NCBI GenBank assembly: GCA_902465605.1
Contig: CABQNT010000003.1
Coordinates: 170,205 to 234,204, forward strand
Length of the DNA stretch: 64,000 nt
Direction: 5' to 3'
Source: Prevotella sp902465605
Lineage (GTDB): Bacteria > Bacteroidota > Bacteroidia > Bacteroidales > Bacteroidaceae
Both the position numbers and the translations under genes were made by a program. Below are positions 7,988 to 17,126 of this stretch, piece after piece. Within the stretch, counting starts at the first letter, position 1, and each line of letters starts with the position of its first letter. Under the pieces are notes generated by a model. It made no database searches, was not told the origin of the DNA, and was given only the letters and a program-made list of their open reading frames with translations.

Positions 7988-8962
7988 ATGATGACATCTC
8001 AAGAAATTCTCAAACTGGTTAACAACCATCTCGACAGTTTGGCCGACGAACGGCAACCCCGCCATCTGTACGAACCTATAGAATATGTGCTTAGTCTGGG
8101 TGGCAAGCGCATCCGACCCACGCTCATGTTGTTGGCTTACAACCTGTATCGGGAGCATCCAGAGGACATTCTGATGCCAGCTTGTGGCATCGAAACCTAC
8201 CATAACTACACGCTCTTGCACGATGACTTGATGGATCAGGCTGACCTGCGGCGTGGCCATGAAACCGTTCACAAGCGTTGGGATGCCAATACGGCCATCC
8301 TCAGTGGCGATTCAATGCTGGTGCTGGCCTACCAACGCATGGCGCAATGCAGGCCCGACAAGCTGAAAGAGGTCATCGACGTGTTTACACAAACGGCCTT
8401 AGAGATAGGTGAAGGACAGCAATATGATATGGATTTTGAGAAGCGTGATGATGTGACAGAAGCCGAATACATTGAGATGATTCGTCTCAAGACAAGCGTC
8501 TTGCTGGCATGTGCGTTGAAGATTGGCGCCATCTTGGGCGATGCTTCCGCCGAAGATGCCGATAACTTGTATCGTTTCGGCGAGAAAATAGGCTTGGCGT
8601 TCCAGCTGCAAGACGACTTTTTGGATGTGTATGGCGACCCTAAAGTCTTTGGCAAGGCCATCGGAGGTGATATCGTGAGCAACAAGAAGACCTACATGCT
8701 CATCAACGCTTTCAATCGGGCTAACGCCCAACAGCGTGCAGAATTGGAACGCTGGACACAGCTCAAGGACTTTGACAGACAGGAGAAAATCGATGCGGTG
8801 ACGGCTCTTTACAACGACATGGGCATCGATCGTCTGGCACAAGACAAGATGGCTACCTACTATGAGGAGAGCAAGAAATACCTCGCTGCGGTACATGTGC
8901 CAACTGAAAAGAAGCGGGAACTGACGGCTTATGCGCAGCAAATGATGAAAAGAACCTACTAA
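7988..8962 (+). CDS. polyprenyl synthetase (trans-isoprenyl diphosphate synthase)
   Basis: Condenses isopentenyl diphosphate with allylic diphosphates to make a prenyl diphosphate. From the ATG at 7988 it is 324 residues. The two Asp-rich motifs are DDLMD at 79-83 and DDFLD at 209-213, with GGKRIRP at 38-44. An earlier in-frame TTG at 7967 adds seven residues and is less likely. A tyrosine five residues before the first motif suggests short or medium chain length (C15-C20), but this is weak evidence. Closely downstream of the TonB-like gene. Confidence 0.88.
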   Translation: MMTSQEILKLVNNHLDSLADERQPRHLYEPIEYVLSLGGKRIRPTLMLLAYNLYREHPEDILMPACGIETYHNYTLLHDDLMDQADLRRGHETVHKRWDANTAILSGDSMLVLAYQRMAQCRPDKLKEVIDVFTQTALEIGEGQQYDMDFEKRDDVTEAEYIEMIRLKTSVLLACALKIGAILGDASAEDADNLYRFGEKIGLAFQLQDDFLDVYGDPKVFGKAIGGDIVSNKKTYMLINAFNRANAQQRAELERWTQLKDFDRQEKIDAVTALYNDMGIDRLAQDKMATYYEESKKYLAAVHVPTEKKRELTAYAQQMMKRTY

Positions 8963-9040
8963 GGTGGCTCCAATCCTCATCTACAGCTCCTGCAATCCAC
9001 CTCACCTATAACCTATTCACTCTGTTAAAATTCGTTTGTT

Positions 9041-9742
9041 TTGCCCTATAGAAGACTCCCAAAGACTGATGCCGCACGATTGAAAGCCCTCAAGACGCTG
9101 CTGGACAATAACGATATCTATACCGTTAGGAATAGATTCGTGGACTGGAAGTTGCTGAACAAGGCTCAACAATTGTACGACAGATTGCTCACAGCTTGCG
9201 ACCAATATCGCATCAGTAAGCAGGTTCAGACTCGACAGAGCCGAAGGGTGAGCAAGTTACAGCGTAATGCTACCTTGTATCTCAGTCATTTCTTGCAAGT
9301 TTTGTTCATGTGTGTTGAGCGTGGAGAAATCAAGAATAAGCAGCTACAGCTCTACGGTTTGGAGGCAGATGCAACGAGTTTGCCCGACATCAAGAATGCA
9401 GAAGCCTTGAAAGAGTGGGGACAAAAGGTGGTAAAGGGTGAGAAAGCGCGAATCAAGAAAGGCGGATGTCCCATCTATAATCCTACTATCAGCATGGTGT
9501 TTACGCATCATGATATTTTCAAGGAGGCGCATGAACAACTGCAAACACTGACGGCCAAGACAAAAAAGACGCAGGAAGAAATCGTTCTCTTGTGCCCAGA
9601 GGTAGATGAAGTACTGTTGGATATTTGGAATCAAATAGAGAAACATTTTGAGAACGAACCGCCCGAAGTGCGCTTTCCTGCCTGTCGGAAGCTTGGCGTG
9701 GTGTATTATTATCGCAGACACGAGGAGCATCTGTATGGCTAA
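9041..9742 (+). CDS. conserved Bacteroidota protein of unknown function
   Basis: A 233-residue soluble protein beginning [TTG]PYRRLPKTDAARLKALKT. No signal peptide or membrane segment is seen. It is mostly helical, with a basic centre and a C-terminal GVVYYYRRHEEHLYG. The start is TTG: an in-frame stop at 9026 excludes anything further upstream, and the next ATG would lose the conserved-looking N-terminus. I recognise the style from Prevotella and Bacteroides hypotheticals but know no function. Confidence 0.65.
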   Translation: MPYRRLPKTDAARLKALKTLLDNNDIYTVRNRFVDWKLLNKAQQLYDRLLTACDQYRISKQVQTRQSRRVSKLQRNATLYLSHFLQVLFMCVERGEIKNKQLQLYGLEADATSLPDIKNAEALKEWGQKVVKGEKARIKKGGCPIYNPTISMVFTHHDIFKEAHEQLQTLTAKTKKTQEEIVLLCPEVDEVLLDIWNQIEKHFENEPPEVRFPACRKLGVVYYYRRHEEHLYG

Positions 9743-9851
9743 TAGTCTTACCTATGGCTTGCCACAAGGTGGTGGAGCAAGTGCAAAAGGCTCGCTGAGC
9801 AGGTGAAACAAGCGCTTTTCTGCACGTTCTGTCTTTACTAATTCTACGTTC

Positions 9852-9908
9852 TATAACAACGACTGTCACACTTTATAACAACTTCCGTCACATTTTATAA
9901 CAATTCTT
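9852..9908 (+). repeat. 22-bp tandem repeat upstream of tatD
   Basis: The word TATAACAA begins at 9852, 9874 and 9896, giving a 22-bp unit (TATAACAACTTCCGTCACA plus 3 nt) in about 2.5 copies that ends at the tatD ATG. Confidence 0.85.
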
Positions 9909-10733
9909 ATGACGACAACTTTCATAGATACACACGCTCATTTGGATGGAGAAGAGTTTCAAGACGACCTTCCTGAGGTTATTGCGCGTGCCAAAGCGGC
10001 CGGTGTGGAAAAGATATTCGTGCCTGCCATAGACCTTGTTCATTTGCCTGATTTGATGAATGTGTGTCGAAAATATCCCGACACGCTGCATCCCATGATA
10101 GGGTTGCATCCGGAAGAGGTGAGGGCTGACTGGAAGGACGTGTTGAAAAACATGAAACAACACTTGCTTGACAACTTGGCTGGAACGAACGATGAGCCAC
10201 GATGTATCGCCGTTGGTGAGGTCGGATTGGACTATTATTGGAGCCGAGAATACGAACACGAGCAACTTGAGGCTTTTGAAGAACAAGTGAAGTGGGCCGT
10301 GGAATGTCAGCTTCCACTGATGATTCACTGTCGAAAGGCGCAAAACGAAATGGTGAAATTGTTGCGAAAATACGAAAAAGACTTGCCTGGTGGCGTGTTT
10401 CATTGTTTCACCGGCAACGACAAAGAGGCTGCCGAACTGTTGAGCTTCCAACGCTTTGTGTTGGGAATTGGTGGCGTGTTGACGTTTAAGAGCAGCAACC
10501 TGCGAGAGATGTTGCCCACCCATGTGCCGCTCAACCGCATCGTCTTAGAAACCGACAGTCCGTACATGGCGCCCACACCCAACCGTGGTAAGCGCAACGA
10601 AAGTGCCTTCGTGGCCTTGGTACTGAAGCAGTTGGCACAGAGTTATCAGGTGAGTGAGGAAGAAATTGCAAGCCAAACCAATGCCAATGTACAACGAGTG
10701 TTTGGGGTAGGTGTGATGGATAAAGCCGTTTGA
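9909..10733 (+). CDS. tatD: TatD family metal-dependent hydrolase/DNase
   Basis: A 274-residue cytoplasmic TIM-barrel hydrolase. Metal ligands are visible as DTHAHLD near the N-terminus, the glutamate in AVGEVGLDYYW, His in LMIHCRKA, His in GVFHCFTG and Asp in LETDSPYM. TatD proteins are 3'-5' exonucleases or DNA-repair nucleases. It ends 3 bp before the PagL-like gene, so the two are probably co-transcribed. Orthology to TatD and not to its paralogues YcfH or YjjV is not settled. Confidence 0.88.
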   Translation: MTTTFIDTHAHLDGEEFQDDLPEVIARAKAAGVEKIFVPAIDLVHLPDLMNVCRKYPDTLHPMIGLHPEEVRADWKDVLKNMKQHLLDNLAGTNDEPRCIAVGEVGLDYYWSREYEHEQLEAFEEQVKWAVECQLPLMIHCRKAQNEMVKLLRKYEKDLPGGVFHCFTGNDKEAAELLSFQRFVLGIGGVLTFKSSNLREMLPTHVPLNRIVLETDSPYMAPTPNRGKRNESAFVALVLKQLAQSYQVSEEEIASQTNANVQRVFGVGVMDKAV

Positions 10734-10736
10734 TGG

Positions 10737-11984
10737 ATGAGAGTGTTGCCGTTGATTGTAGGGTTGCTCTTGATGAGTACCGATGTTTGCGCCGAACAGG
10801 CCGACTCGTTGCACCATTATAATTATTCTTTGCAGGTGATGCCAGGTAGGTTAGTCGCCCTGGACCAATACGCTGAACGGTGGATCAAGAAGACGCCAAA
10901 CCTCTCGTTGGCCGCAGAAATAGGGCGTGTTGCATTGCCCAACGACAGTGATGCCTTTGCTTCTGACTTTGGATATCCATCGCTTACCTTGGGCTTGCGT
11001 TACACGTTGAATAATCAAGTGCGCCTGCACCGCGACCCAGACCCTGCATGGGGACAGGCCAAAGAGGTGGATTACAATTCTCGATTGGGCAACACGTTGT
11101 CGCTTTACGGCAAGTTTTATCGCCCTTTCTTTCGCCATTTGCGGTGGGAAACGGCCTATTCGTTCAGCTTTGGCGTGGGATACAGCCACTTAAAGTACAA
11201 CAAACAAAACAATATTGACAACGAGTTGATAGGTACCCATGCTCTTATTTATTTCGGTGCCGGCGTGCATGCCACCTATCATCTCAACAATCAATGGGGC
11301 ATACGCGGCGCTATCGAATTCGTCCATCACAGCAATGGTGCTTTATATCGGCCCAATAAAGGCTCCAATGCGGTGGGTACATCCCTTGGAGTGGTGTACG
11401 AACCGTATTACAAACAACTGGTCAATACCGCCCATCCTCGTTTTTATCAACCTTTTCAACGCTATTGGTACCTCAATTTTGCAGCAGGTGTAGGAGCGAA
11501 AACCATGCTGGAGGATTGGCTGACCACGCAATTTCGAACCGATCCCTCGCATCCTGATTATCGTACCGAACATTTTAAGGTGTATGCAGCCTACTCGTTA
11601 CAGGCCGACGTGATGTGTCGTTATGCGCGCAGGTGGGCATCGGGCGTGGGCATTGATTGGTTTTATGGAACCTATGCCTCGCACATTGCCGACTTAGATG
11701 CACAGCAAGGCAACGTCGCCAAGCATAGTCCATGGTCGTTAGGAATCGCTGCCAAGCACGAAGTGTTCTATCACCGGCTGTCGCTGGGCCTGTCGTTTGG
11801 CTGGTACTTGCACCGCCAGATGGGTTACAACGCTTTGTTCAACGAATCGAAATATTACGAACGTATTGGCTTGCACTATACCTTTCCGGTGCTGGGCGGA
11901 TTGAAAGCAGGCATCAACATCAAAGCCCATCAAACCAAAGCCGACCTCACGGAGCTGGTCGTTGCCATTCCCGTGAGGTTGTAG
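10737..11984 (+). CDS. PagL-like acyloxyacyl hydrolase / outer-membrane barrel
   Basis: A 415-residue protein with a signal peptide (1-19, ending CAE) and many amphipathic strands. At 194-211 it has EFVHHSNGALYRPNKGSN, which resembles the PagL lipid A 3-O-deacylase active-site region: His197-x-Ser199 would be the catalytic His and Ser. The position aligned with the catalytic Glu of Pseudomonas PagL is Asn211. At more than twice the size of PagL it contains extra barrel strands. Likely role: outer-membrane lipid A modification, inferred from the motif. It starts 3 bp after tatD. Confidence 0.68.
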   Translation: MRVLPLIVGLLLMSTDVCAEQADSLHHYNYSLQVMPGRLVALDQYAERWIKKTPNLSLAAEIGRVALPNDSDAFASDFGYPSLTLGLRYTLNNQVRLHRDPDPAWGQAKEVDYNSRLGNTLSLYGKFYRPFFRHLRWETAYSFSFGVGYSHLKYNKQNNIDNELIGTHALIYFGAGVHATYHLNNQWGIRGAIEFVHHSNGALYRPNKGSNAVGTSLGVVYEPYYKQLVNTAHPRFYQPFQRYWYLNFAAGVGAKTMLEDWLTTQFRTDPSHPDYRTEHFKVYAAYSLQADVMCRYARRWASGVGIDWFYGTYASHIADLDAQQGNVAKHSPWSLGIAAKHEVFYHRLSLGLSFGWYLHRQMGYNALFNESKYYERIGLHYTFPVLGGLKAGINIKAHQTKADLTELVVAIPVRL

Positions 11985-12016
11985 GTCAATCGCCGTCTTA
12001 ATAACTTGATGGCTTG

Positions 12017-12946
12017 TCAGTTCCTCATCCATTCATCGTTGGCCTTTGGGGTGACAATCTGTAGCTTGTCGTCGTTGAGCCGAACGACATATTTGTCAGT
12101 GGTGTTGCTGATGCTGTCAGCCACATTCAGTTCCAGTTGACCTGTCTGAAGGGTGGTTAACTGGTTGCATCGATTTTCCCATTTGATATTTTTGGGGTCT
12201 TCGAGAAAGACACCATGGGTGACCACGGTGATGGGTGAGGTTAACTGGTAGGTCATGCGCAGCTTAGGTTTGGCGTAACTTTCCAGCATTCCGCTTCCCG
12301 ACAGTTCAAAAATAAATAAGTCAACCTTCGTCTTCCACCATTCTACGGTGAGCGGTTTGTTGGTCACTTGGAAGGTTTTGTCGTACGGTTCGTATTTGAT
12401 ATATTCGTCATCATACACTCGGGTCTTTGTCTTTTGACTGTTCTTCATGTAGAGCAGTGCCTTGGGGAGGCACGAACTTTCACTTATCGTCCATTGCTGC
12501 GAGTAGATGTTGTCAATGGTGAGAAAGAAAATCAGCTCTACATCCAAGTGCTCCACGACCGCCTGAATCTTCCATGTGTCACCTTCGGGGCGGGTGTAAC
12601 TGATGGTATAGTTGTTGCTACCAGGCATGTTCCAGGCCTTCAGCATATAGATGTCTTCCAGGTTCTTGGGGTCTTTGTGCTTCACGATGTTGATGTTTTT
12701 GAAGTAAAGTGCGTTCACCGAGTCACGACCTTGGATGGTGTTTTGGCGGATATATTCCCTGAACATGCGCGTGTAAGCGATGATGTCGGTAAAATATTCA
12801 AGGTATTCTTCGGTGTACCCGTATGCCCGATATCCGGCTTTCGTCGCCGTGGTGCTTTCGTCACTGTTGTTGTATTCGGTCAAGCCTCTTTCACATCCCG
12901 AAAGAACCAGTATGGCCATGATGCCTATCAATAGTTTTGTTTTCAT
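12017..12946 (-). CDS. lipoprotein of unknown function
   Basis: A 309-residue protein with a lipobox signal (VLSGC, Cys at 18). The mature part is polar with no membrane helices and no domain I recognise. It starts 20 bp after the stop of the beta-barrel gene encoded upstream (12967-13614), so the two probably form one operon and may be a lipoprotein/barrel pair at the outer membrane. Confidence 0.75.
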   Translation of the reverse strand: MKTKLLIGIMAILVLSGCERGLTEYNNSDESTTATKAGYRAYGYTEEYLEYFTDIIAYTRMFREYIRQNTIQGRDSVNALYFKNINIVKHKDPKNLEDIYMLKAWNMPGSNNYTISYTRPEGDTWKIQAVVEHLDVELIFFLTIDNIYSQQWTISESSCLPKALLYMKNSQKTKTRVYDDEYIKYEPYDKTFQVTNKPLTVEWWKTKVDLFIFELSGSGMLESYAKPKLRMTYQLTSPITVVTHGVFLEDPKNIKWENRCNQLTTLQTGQLELNVADSISNTTDKYVVRLNDDKLQIVTPKANDEWMRN

Positions 12947-12966
12947 TTTTCTGTCTGTGTTTGTTT

Positions 12967-13614
12967 TTAAAATCTGTAACCCATGCCGGCCCTAAGCGAG
13001 CCCATTTGATAAGAGCCCAGTTCGCCAAAGCCATACAATTTGGTGCCAATCATGAAACCAAATAAGGTAAAATCGGCTGCGATGTTGTACGAACTGGTGA
13101 AGTTGTGGTCGGTATAACTTTTGTATAACAGCTGCCCCACACCGAGCGATAGACCGCTGTAAAAGCAATGTTTCGCCCTAATGGCATAATAATATCTCAT
13201 ACTTGCCATCAACGCCGTATGGTGCAGGTTGAAGCTATAGGCATGGTTGCCAGTCGTGGTTTCGTAACATTGTCGCCACATATGGTGATAGGAGGCTTGC
13301 AAACCCACGGCCCAATGTTTGCTGAAGTGATAGTGAAGACCCATGGAGAATATGGGTGAGGTGCGTTCTTCTTTGAGGTAGTACTTGCCCCAGTGATACT
13401 TGTCCAGAGGCGTTTCATTGGGCAGCGAGGTAGAGGGGTAGCCGAAAAAGTTGGAAGCATCTTCGATAGGCATACCCACAGCGAATGTTACCTCATATTT
13501 TTGATACGGATAACCTTTGCTTTCTGTTTGTTGTGCCCACAAAGGCGAGGTGGCGAAAAGCAGCAGAGCCGTTGCTAAGAAATGCCTTTTCGCATGGTAG
13601 AATTTTTCTTTCAT
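12967..13614 (-). CDS. outer-membrane beta-barrel protein
   Basis: A 215-residue protein with a signal peptide (about 1-27, ending LWAQ) and alternating hydrophobic/polar strands ending in YRF, a C-terminal aromatic typical of barrel proteins. It includes GLHYHFSKHWAVGLQASYHHM and similar strands. No catalytic motif is seen. First gene of a two-gene operon with the lipoprotein at 12017-12946. Confidence 0.72.
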   Translation of the reverse strand: MKEKFYHAKRHFLATALLLFATSPLWAQQTESKGYPYQKYEVTFAVGMPIEDASNFFGYPSTSLPNETPLDKYHWGKYYLKEERTSPIFSMGLHYHFSKHWAVGLQASYHHMWRQCYETTTGNHAYSFNLHHTALMASMRYYYAIRAKHCFYSGLSLGVGQLLYKSYTDHNFTSSYNIAADFTLFGFMIGTKLYGFGELGSYQMGSLRAGMGYRF

Positions 13615-13736
13615 CGTGTTTGTTAATTTGACTTTTTATAACTAAACACAATAAGTGGTAAAATCTTGCATCGACTCTGCCATTTTTTTTATTTTTTTGA
13701 TTTGAACCATGCCGCGCCCCGCCTATTGAGGTTGAA

Positions 13737-13824
13737 TTTCAATCTCCATGCTTTTGGATGCCAAACCCAATGACTTTAGGGGCCAAACTCAATGACTTTG
13801 GAGGTCAAAGTCAAGGCTATTGGA
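13737..13824. repeat. 22-bp tandem near-palindrome array (family A, locus 2)
   Basis: Four consecutive 22-bp units start at 13737, 13759, 13781 and 13803, with the core CCAAACTCAATGACTTTGG. It lies in the 512-bp gap before the sigma-factor cassette, together with a half copy of repeat family B. Confidence 0.85.
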
Positions 13825-13900
13825 ATTTGAAAATGTGTTGTTTTGTAACATGTTGATTTCCATTTCGTTATGATTTAATTGGTAGGCATGTTACATCCGT

Positions 13901-13958
13901 AGAACGCTTGTGTTCATTATCTTGTTTAGTTGATTCGTTAAATTCGTTAAATTCGTAG
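13901..13958. repeat. partial copy of palindromic repeat family B
   Basis: AGAACGCTTGTGTTCATT, then ATCTTGTTTAGTTGATTCG, matches the right half of the complete copy at 44660-44852. The GAACGC hairpin is here with one mismatch. Confidence 0.65.
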
Positions 13959-14042
13959 TTCCACGACATCGCCTTTAAATGTAAGAACGATAGCTGAAAC
14001 AAAATAAATGGTAAAAACTTGCGATTGCCATGCAAGATTTTT

Positions 14043-14050
14043 TATATTTG
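14043..14050 (+). promoter_or_regulatory. -7 box of the lipoprotein/sigma-factor cassette
   Basis: TATATTTG matches TAnnTTTG and lies 77 bp upstream of the ATG at 14127. Confidence 0.5.
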
Positions 14051-14126
14051 TAGTTATAATGATGAAAGGTTACTGTATTCAAGGTAGAAATCAAGGGGAT
14101 GATGCCGAGAGTGCAGATGAAATAAA

Positions 14127-14708
14127 ATGAGAATGATGAAATATGTTTTTTACTTCTTGATAGGTCTGCTGTGCGTGAGTTGTGCGGTTGGTGACGGGGA
14201 CGAAATGAGCCATGGCACCCTGAATTCGGCGCATCTGTCGCCAGAATATTACGGGCAGTTTGAAGGGATATGGAGCATCAATGGTCAGAACATTGGCTCG
14301 GCTGAATTAGCGATGGGCGTGCAACAAGTGTATTCAACCCTGCCGTTGGCTCAAGACGTACAACAGACCATCGCGCGCAAACTGGGCGTTGAGGCGTTGG
14401 ACGATGTGCGGAGTGGCAGCTATAGTGTGTCTTATTTGGAAACCGCTTACTCGGCCAGTTCGCGCTATTTTACACTCCTGCCACACGATGTCGAGATAAC
14501 GGTGAAGGCCAAGGGCCACACACACAAGGTGCAATTGGTCATGGAACTGGACAATAGCAAGGCGGTGTACGACAAGCAGACCACGGCCTTCGTCGCCTTT
14601 TTGCATTTGGCCGAGGTTCGGTTGGACGGGGAGTTGCTGAGGGAATACAAACCGTCGCAGACCATTCAATTTAAATCTACGAAGAAAACCAGAACAAGTG
14701 GAGACTGA
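14127..14708 (+). CDS. lipoprotein preceding an ECF sigma factor
   Basis: A 193-residue protein with a lipobox signal (LLCVSC, Cys at about 19). The mature region has two similar beta-rich halves and ends in a basic tail. No family recognised. Its stop overlaps the start of the ECF sigma gene by 11 bp, so it is translationally linked to it and may belong to the envelope-sensing system. Confidence 0.75.
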   Translation: MRMMKYVFYFLIGLLCVSCAVGDGDEMSHGTLNSAHLSPEYYGQFEGIWSINGQNIGSAELAMGVQQVYSTLPLAQDVQQTIARKLGVEALDDVRSGSYSVSYLETAYSASSRYFTLLPHDVEITVKAKGHTHKVQLVMELDNSKAVYDKQTTAFVAFLHLAEVRLDGELLREYKPSQTIQFKSTKKTRTSGD

Positions 14709-15243
14709 AAAAAGTCTTTTGGAGGATATACTTCAAGGTAAACGTACGGCCATGCGACGGTTGTATGAGCGTTACAGTGGGTATGCCATGGCCGTTGGGC
14801 TGCGGTATATAGCCGACCGTGACGCTGTGCAGGACGTGTTGCAGGATAGCTTCGTGAAAGTGTTCGCAGCCATCAACAGGTTTGGTTATCGCGGTGAGGG
14901 ATCGCTGAAGGCGTGGGTGATGCGCATTGTGGCCAACGAATCGCTGAACTATCTCAAGCAAAACCAGCGGCTACAATTCGTGGATGAGATGCCCGACGTG
15001 GCTGATGAGGATGAAGAGGTGGATGTGAAAAACATTCCCATGAGTGTGGTGATGCAGATGATACAGCAGCTCCCTGCTGGCTACAGGACGGTGTTCAACC
15101 AGTTTGTGTTTGAGGAGAAAAGCCATCGTGAAATCGCATCAGACCTGGGAATCAAGGAGAGTACATCGGCTTCGCAATATTTTAGGGCGAAAAACTTGTT
15201 GGCAAAAATGATTCAAGAATATTCAAAGACGACGACAATATGA
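14698..15243 (+). CDS. ECF-type RNA polymerase sigma factor
   Basis: A 181-residue sigma70-family protein. Region 2 is DAVQDVLQDSFVKVFAAINRF with FRGEGSLKAW-like continuation (YRGEGSLKAWVMRIVANE). Region 4 is the LPAGYRTVFNQFVFEEKSHREIA helix-turn-helix. The start is GTG at 14698, inside the end of the lipoprotein gene. Its stop overlaps the next ATG (ATGA), the usual arrangement for a sigma/anti-sigma pair. It probably responds to envelope signals passed by the downstream membrane protein. Confidence 0.9.
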   Translation: METEKSLLEDILQGKRTAMRRLYERYSGYAMAVGLRYIADRDAVQDVLQDSFVKVFAAINRFGYRGEGSLKAWVMRIVANESLNYLKQNQRLQFVDEMPDVADEDEEVDVKNIPMSVVMQMIQQLPAGYRTVFNQFVFEEKSHREIASDLGIKESTSASQYFRAKNLLAKMIQEYSKTTTI

Positions 15244-16517
15244 AGAAAGACGATTGGATAAAAGATATACAACGGCGCATGGCCGACCACCAGGAACCTG
15301 TTAAGGATGACTTGTGGGCTGGCATTGAACAGGCGCTTGACCAACAAAAGGTTGTTGGGAAGCCGGCTGTGGTGATGCGCTGGCGGCGTTATGTCGCAGC
15401 GGCGGCCATCGTTTTAGCTTTGATGGGCGGGGCAGGATATGTGCTGTTCAACCATCAAAAACAGGCCGAAAAAGAGGTGGCACGGACCGAAACCGAACAG
15501 CAACCGGCCGGTTTGCAACCCAGCACCCAACAGATAGAGCCGATGGTGCTTGCCGAACAAGCACACGAGTCGGTGGCATCGTGTGTTAAAAAGGCGTTGA
15601 CGGCTGTGCGACAAGGCGCAGACAGTGAGCAACCGTTGATGGCTATGGTGCAGGAAACGAAGGCAGAACCTTCGGACAGATCGCAGGATTTGATGAATAA
15701 GGATATGGAACCAGGCGGACAACCGGAAGCGTCATCCGCCGAAGCAACGGACAAAGTGGCTGAACAACCGCAACCATCGGCCGTGCGAAAGAATGAGGGT
15801 GGAAGGTCTTCGCAAACGTTTTTGCCTGCCGAGCGGCAGCGCATCCATGCTTCACGCCATGGCGCGAGGGTGACGATGAATCTCTATGCGGCTAATTCGG
15901 TGGGTACCTATTCGGGACGTAACGGTCTTGCCACGCCTGTTGATATGGTGGCTAACTATTATTTGGCAAAGGCCGCTCCTGAATTGTTCTTTGCAGAGGC
16001 GGCATCGCCCATCGCCCTTCAGTCACACGAGGAGACTGATCATCACCAGCCAGTGTCGTTTGGATTGACGGTAGGCTATGCCCTCAACCAGCGATGGACA
16101 TTAACATCGGGTTTGGTGTACACGAAACTGTCTTCCGATTTCATTCAAGTTTTTGATGACAGTAGGCTTACCCGTCGGCAAACTTTGCACTATGTGGGAA
16201 TACCACTGAATGTGAATTTCATGGTTTGGGGCAACAAAAAACTAAAAACATACGTCACTGCGGGTGGGCAAGTCGACTTCAATGTGGATGCCAAAACGGT
16301 GAAAGAGGGCATCAAACACGACATGCCCAAGGATAAGTTGCAACTGTCTACCCAGGCTGCCTTGGGCTTGCAGTATGACTTTACGCCGCATCTTGGGGCT
16401 TATTTCGAGCCTGGCGTGAAATATTACATCGACAACAAGAGCGAAACGCAGAACTTCTTTAAAGACAAACCGCTGAACGTTCACCTGCAAGTGGGGTTGA
16501 GGTGGAATATCCAGTAA
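15240..16517 (+). CDS. putative anti-sigma factor with a C-terminal beta-barrel domain
   Basis: A 425-residue protein. Residues 1-45 are cytoplasmic-like (KKDDWIKDIQRRMADHQEP), as in short Bacteroidota anti-sigma N-termini. One membrane helix lies at about 50-68 (YVAAAAIVLALMGGAGYVLF). A long Gln/Glu/Ala-rich linker follows to about 230. The last ~160 residues read like an outer-membrane barrel (FGLTVGYALNQRWTLTSGLVY). This predicts an inner-membrane anchor joined to a barrel-like domain. It overlaps the sigma gene by 4 bp, so I infer it controls that factor. Confidence 0.75.
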   Translation: MKKDDWIKDIQRRMADHQEPVKDDLWAGIEQALDQQKVVGKPAVVMRWRRYVAAAAIVLALMGGAGYVLFNHQKQAEKEVARTETEQQPAGLQPSTQQIEPMVLAEQAHESVASCVKKALTAVRQGADSEQPLMAMVQETKAEPSDRSQDLMNKDMEPGGQPEASSAEATDKVAEQPQPSAVRKNEGGRSSQTFLPAERQRIHASRHGARVTMNLYAANSVGTYSGRNGLATPVDMVANYYLAKAAPELFFAEAASPIALQSHEETDHHQPVSFGLTVGYALNQRWTLTSGLVYTKLSSDFIQVFDDSRLTRRQTLHYVGIPLNVNFMVWGNKKLKTYVTAGGQVDFNVDAKTVKEGIKHDMPKDKLQLSTQAALGLQYDFTPHLGAYFEPGVKYYIDNKSETQNFFKDKPLNVHLQVGLRWNIQ

Positions 16518-16588
16518 GCATCAGAAGGGGGAGTGGGTGTTTGTTCACGCATGTTGAAAGGTGGTTCGGCGCATGTCGTTTGCGCACC

Positions 16589-16972
16589 TTACCCCCGCAT
16601 TAGTTTTTGGTGTGCTGGCTCGAACTTTTTGGGATATTTGGCTTGCAGACAGAGGTTGACCAATGCGTTGGCCAGCAATTCAGCGTCATTTAAGTCAACA
16701 CCTTGCCCACGCGATATATCCTTGCCCAGACATACCTCCCAAGTAGCGTTGAAACAGCTGTCTTCAGCACCCACATACGAGTGGTCGGGCTTGTCACCGG
16801 GCATGACCTTGTAACGAATGGCCTTGCTGTTGTTCACTGGTTTCATGGTGAGCAGCATGTCGTATGCCATCTTCAGCTGTGGACGGAACTTGTTGGTTCC
16901 GGGAAACATGTCATTGATGACGGGCATGATTTCATCAAACTCGTAGGCTTGTAAAAGGTGAAATAGTTTCAT
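16589..16972 (-). CDS. conserved Bacteroidota protein, possibly DUF6557
   Basis: A 127-residue cytoplasmic protein beginning MKLFHLLQAYEFDEIMPVI, followed by KAIRYKVMPGDKPD and SCFNATWEVCLGKDISRG. It is strongly reminiscent of a small family common in Bacteroides and Prevotella (I believe DUF6557). No signal peptide. Function unknown. Monocistronic as far as can be seen. Confidence 0.7.
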   Translation of the reverse strand: MKLFHLLQAYEFDEIMPVINDMFPGTNKFRPQLKMAYDMLLTMKPVNNSKAIRYKVMPGDKPDHSYVGAEDSCFNATWEVCLGKDISRGQGVDLNDAELLANALVNLCLQAKYPKKFEPAHQKLMRG

Positions 16973-17126
16973 AATTCTTTGTTATTGTTGTCTTTATTGT
17001 ATTCAGTGTGTATGGATGCGTGTGCCGTATGGCTTGAAAGTAGTGGCTTTTAACATCGTTTATCCTATCTCCATGGAGCGTGAGTGCTTGTTTTTACGCA
17101 CGTTTTTTGTCTTCGTTTCTCGTTCG

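Noticed and set aside
12368..12934. 188-residue ORF opposite the lipoprotein gene
   Set aside because: Shadow of the real gene on the minus strand, which has a lipobox and an operon partner.
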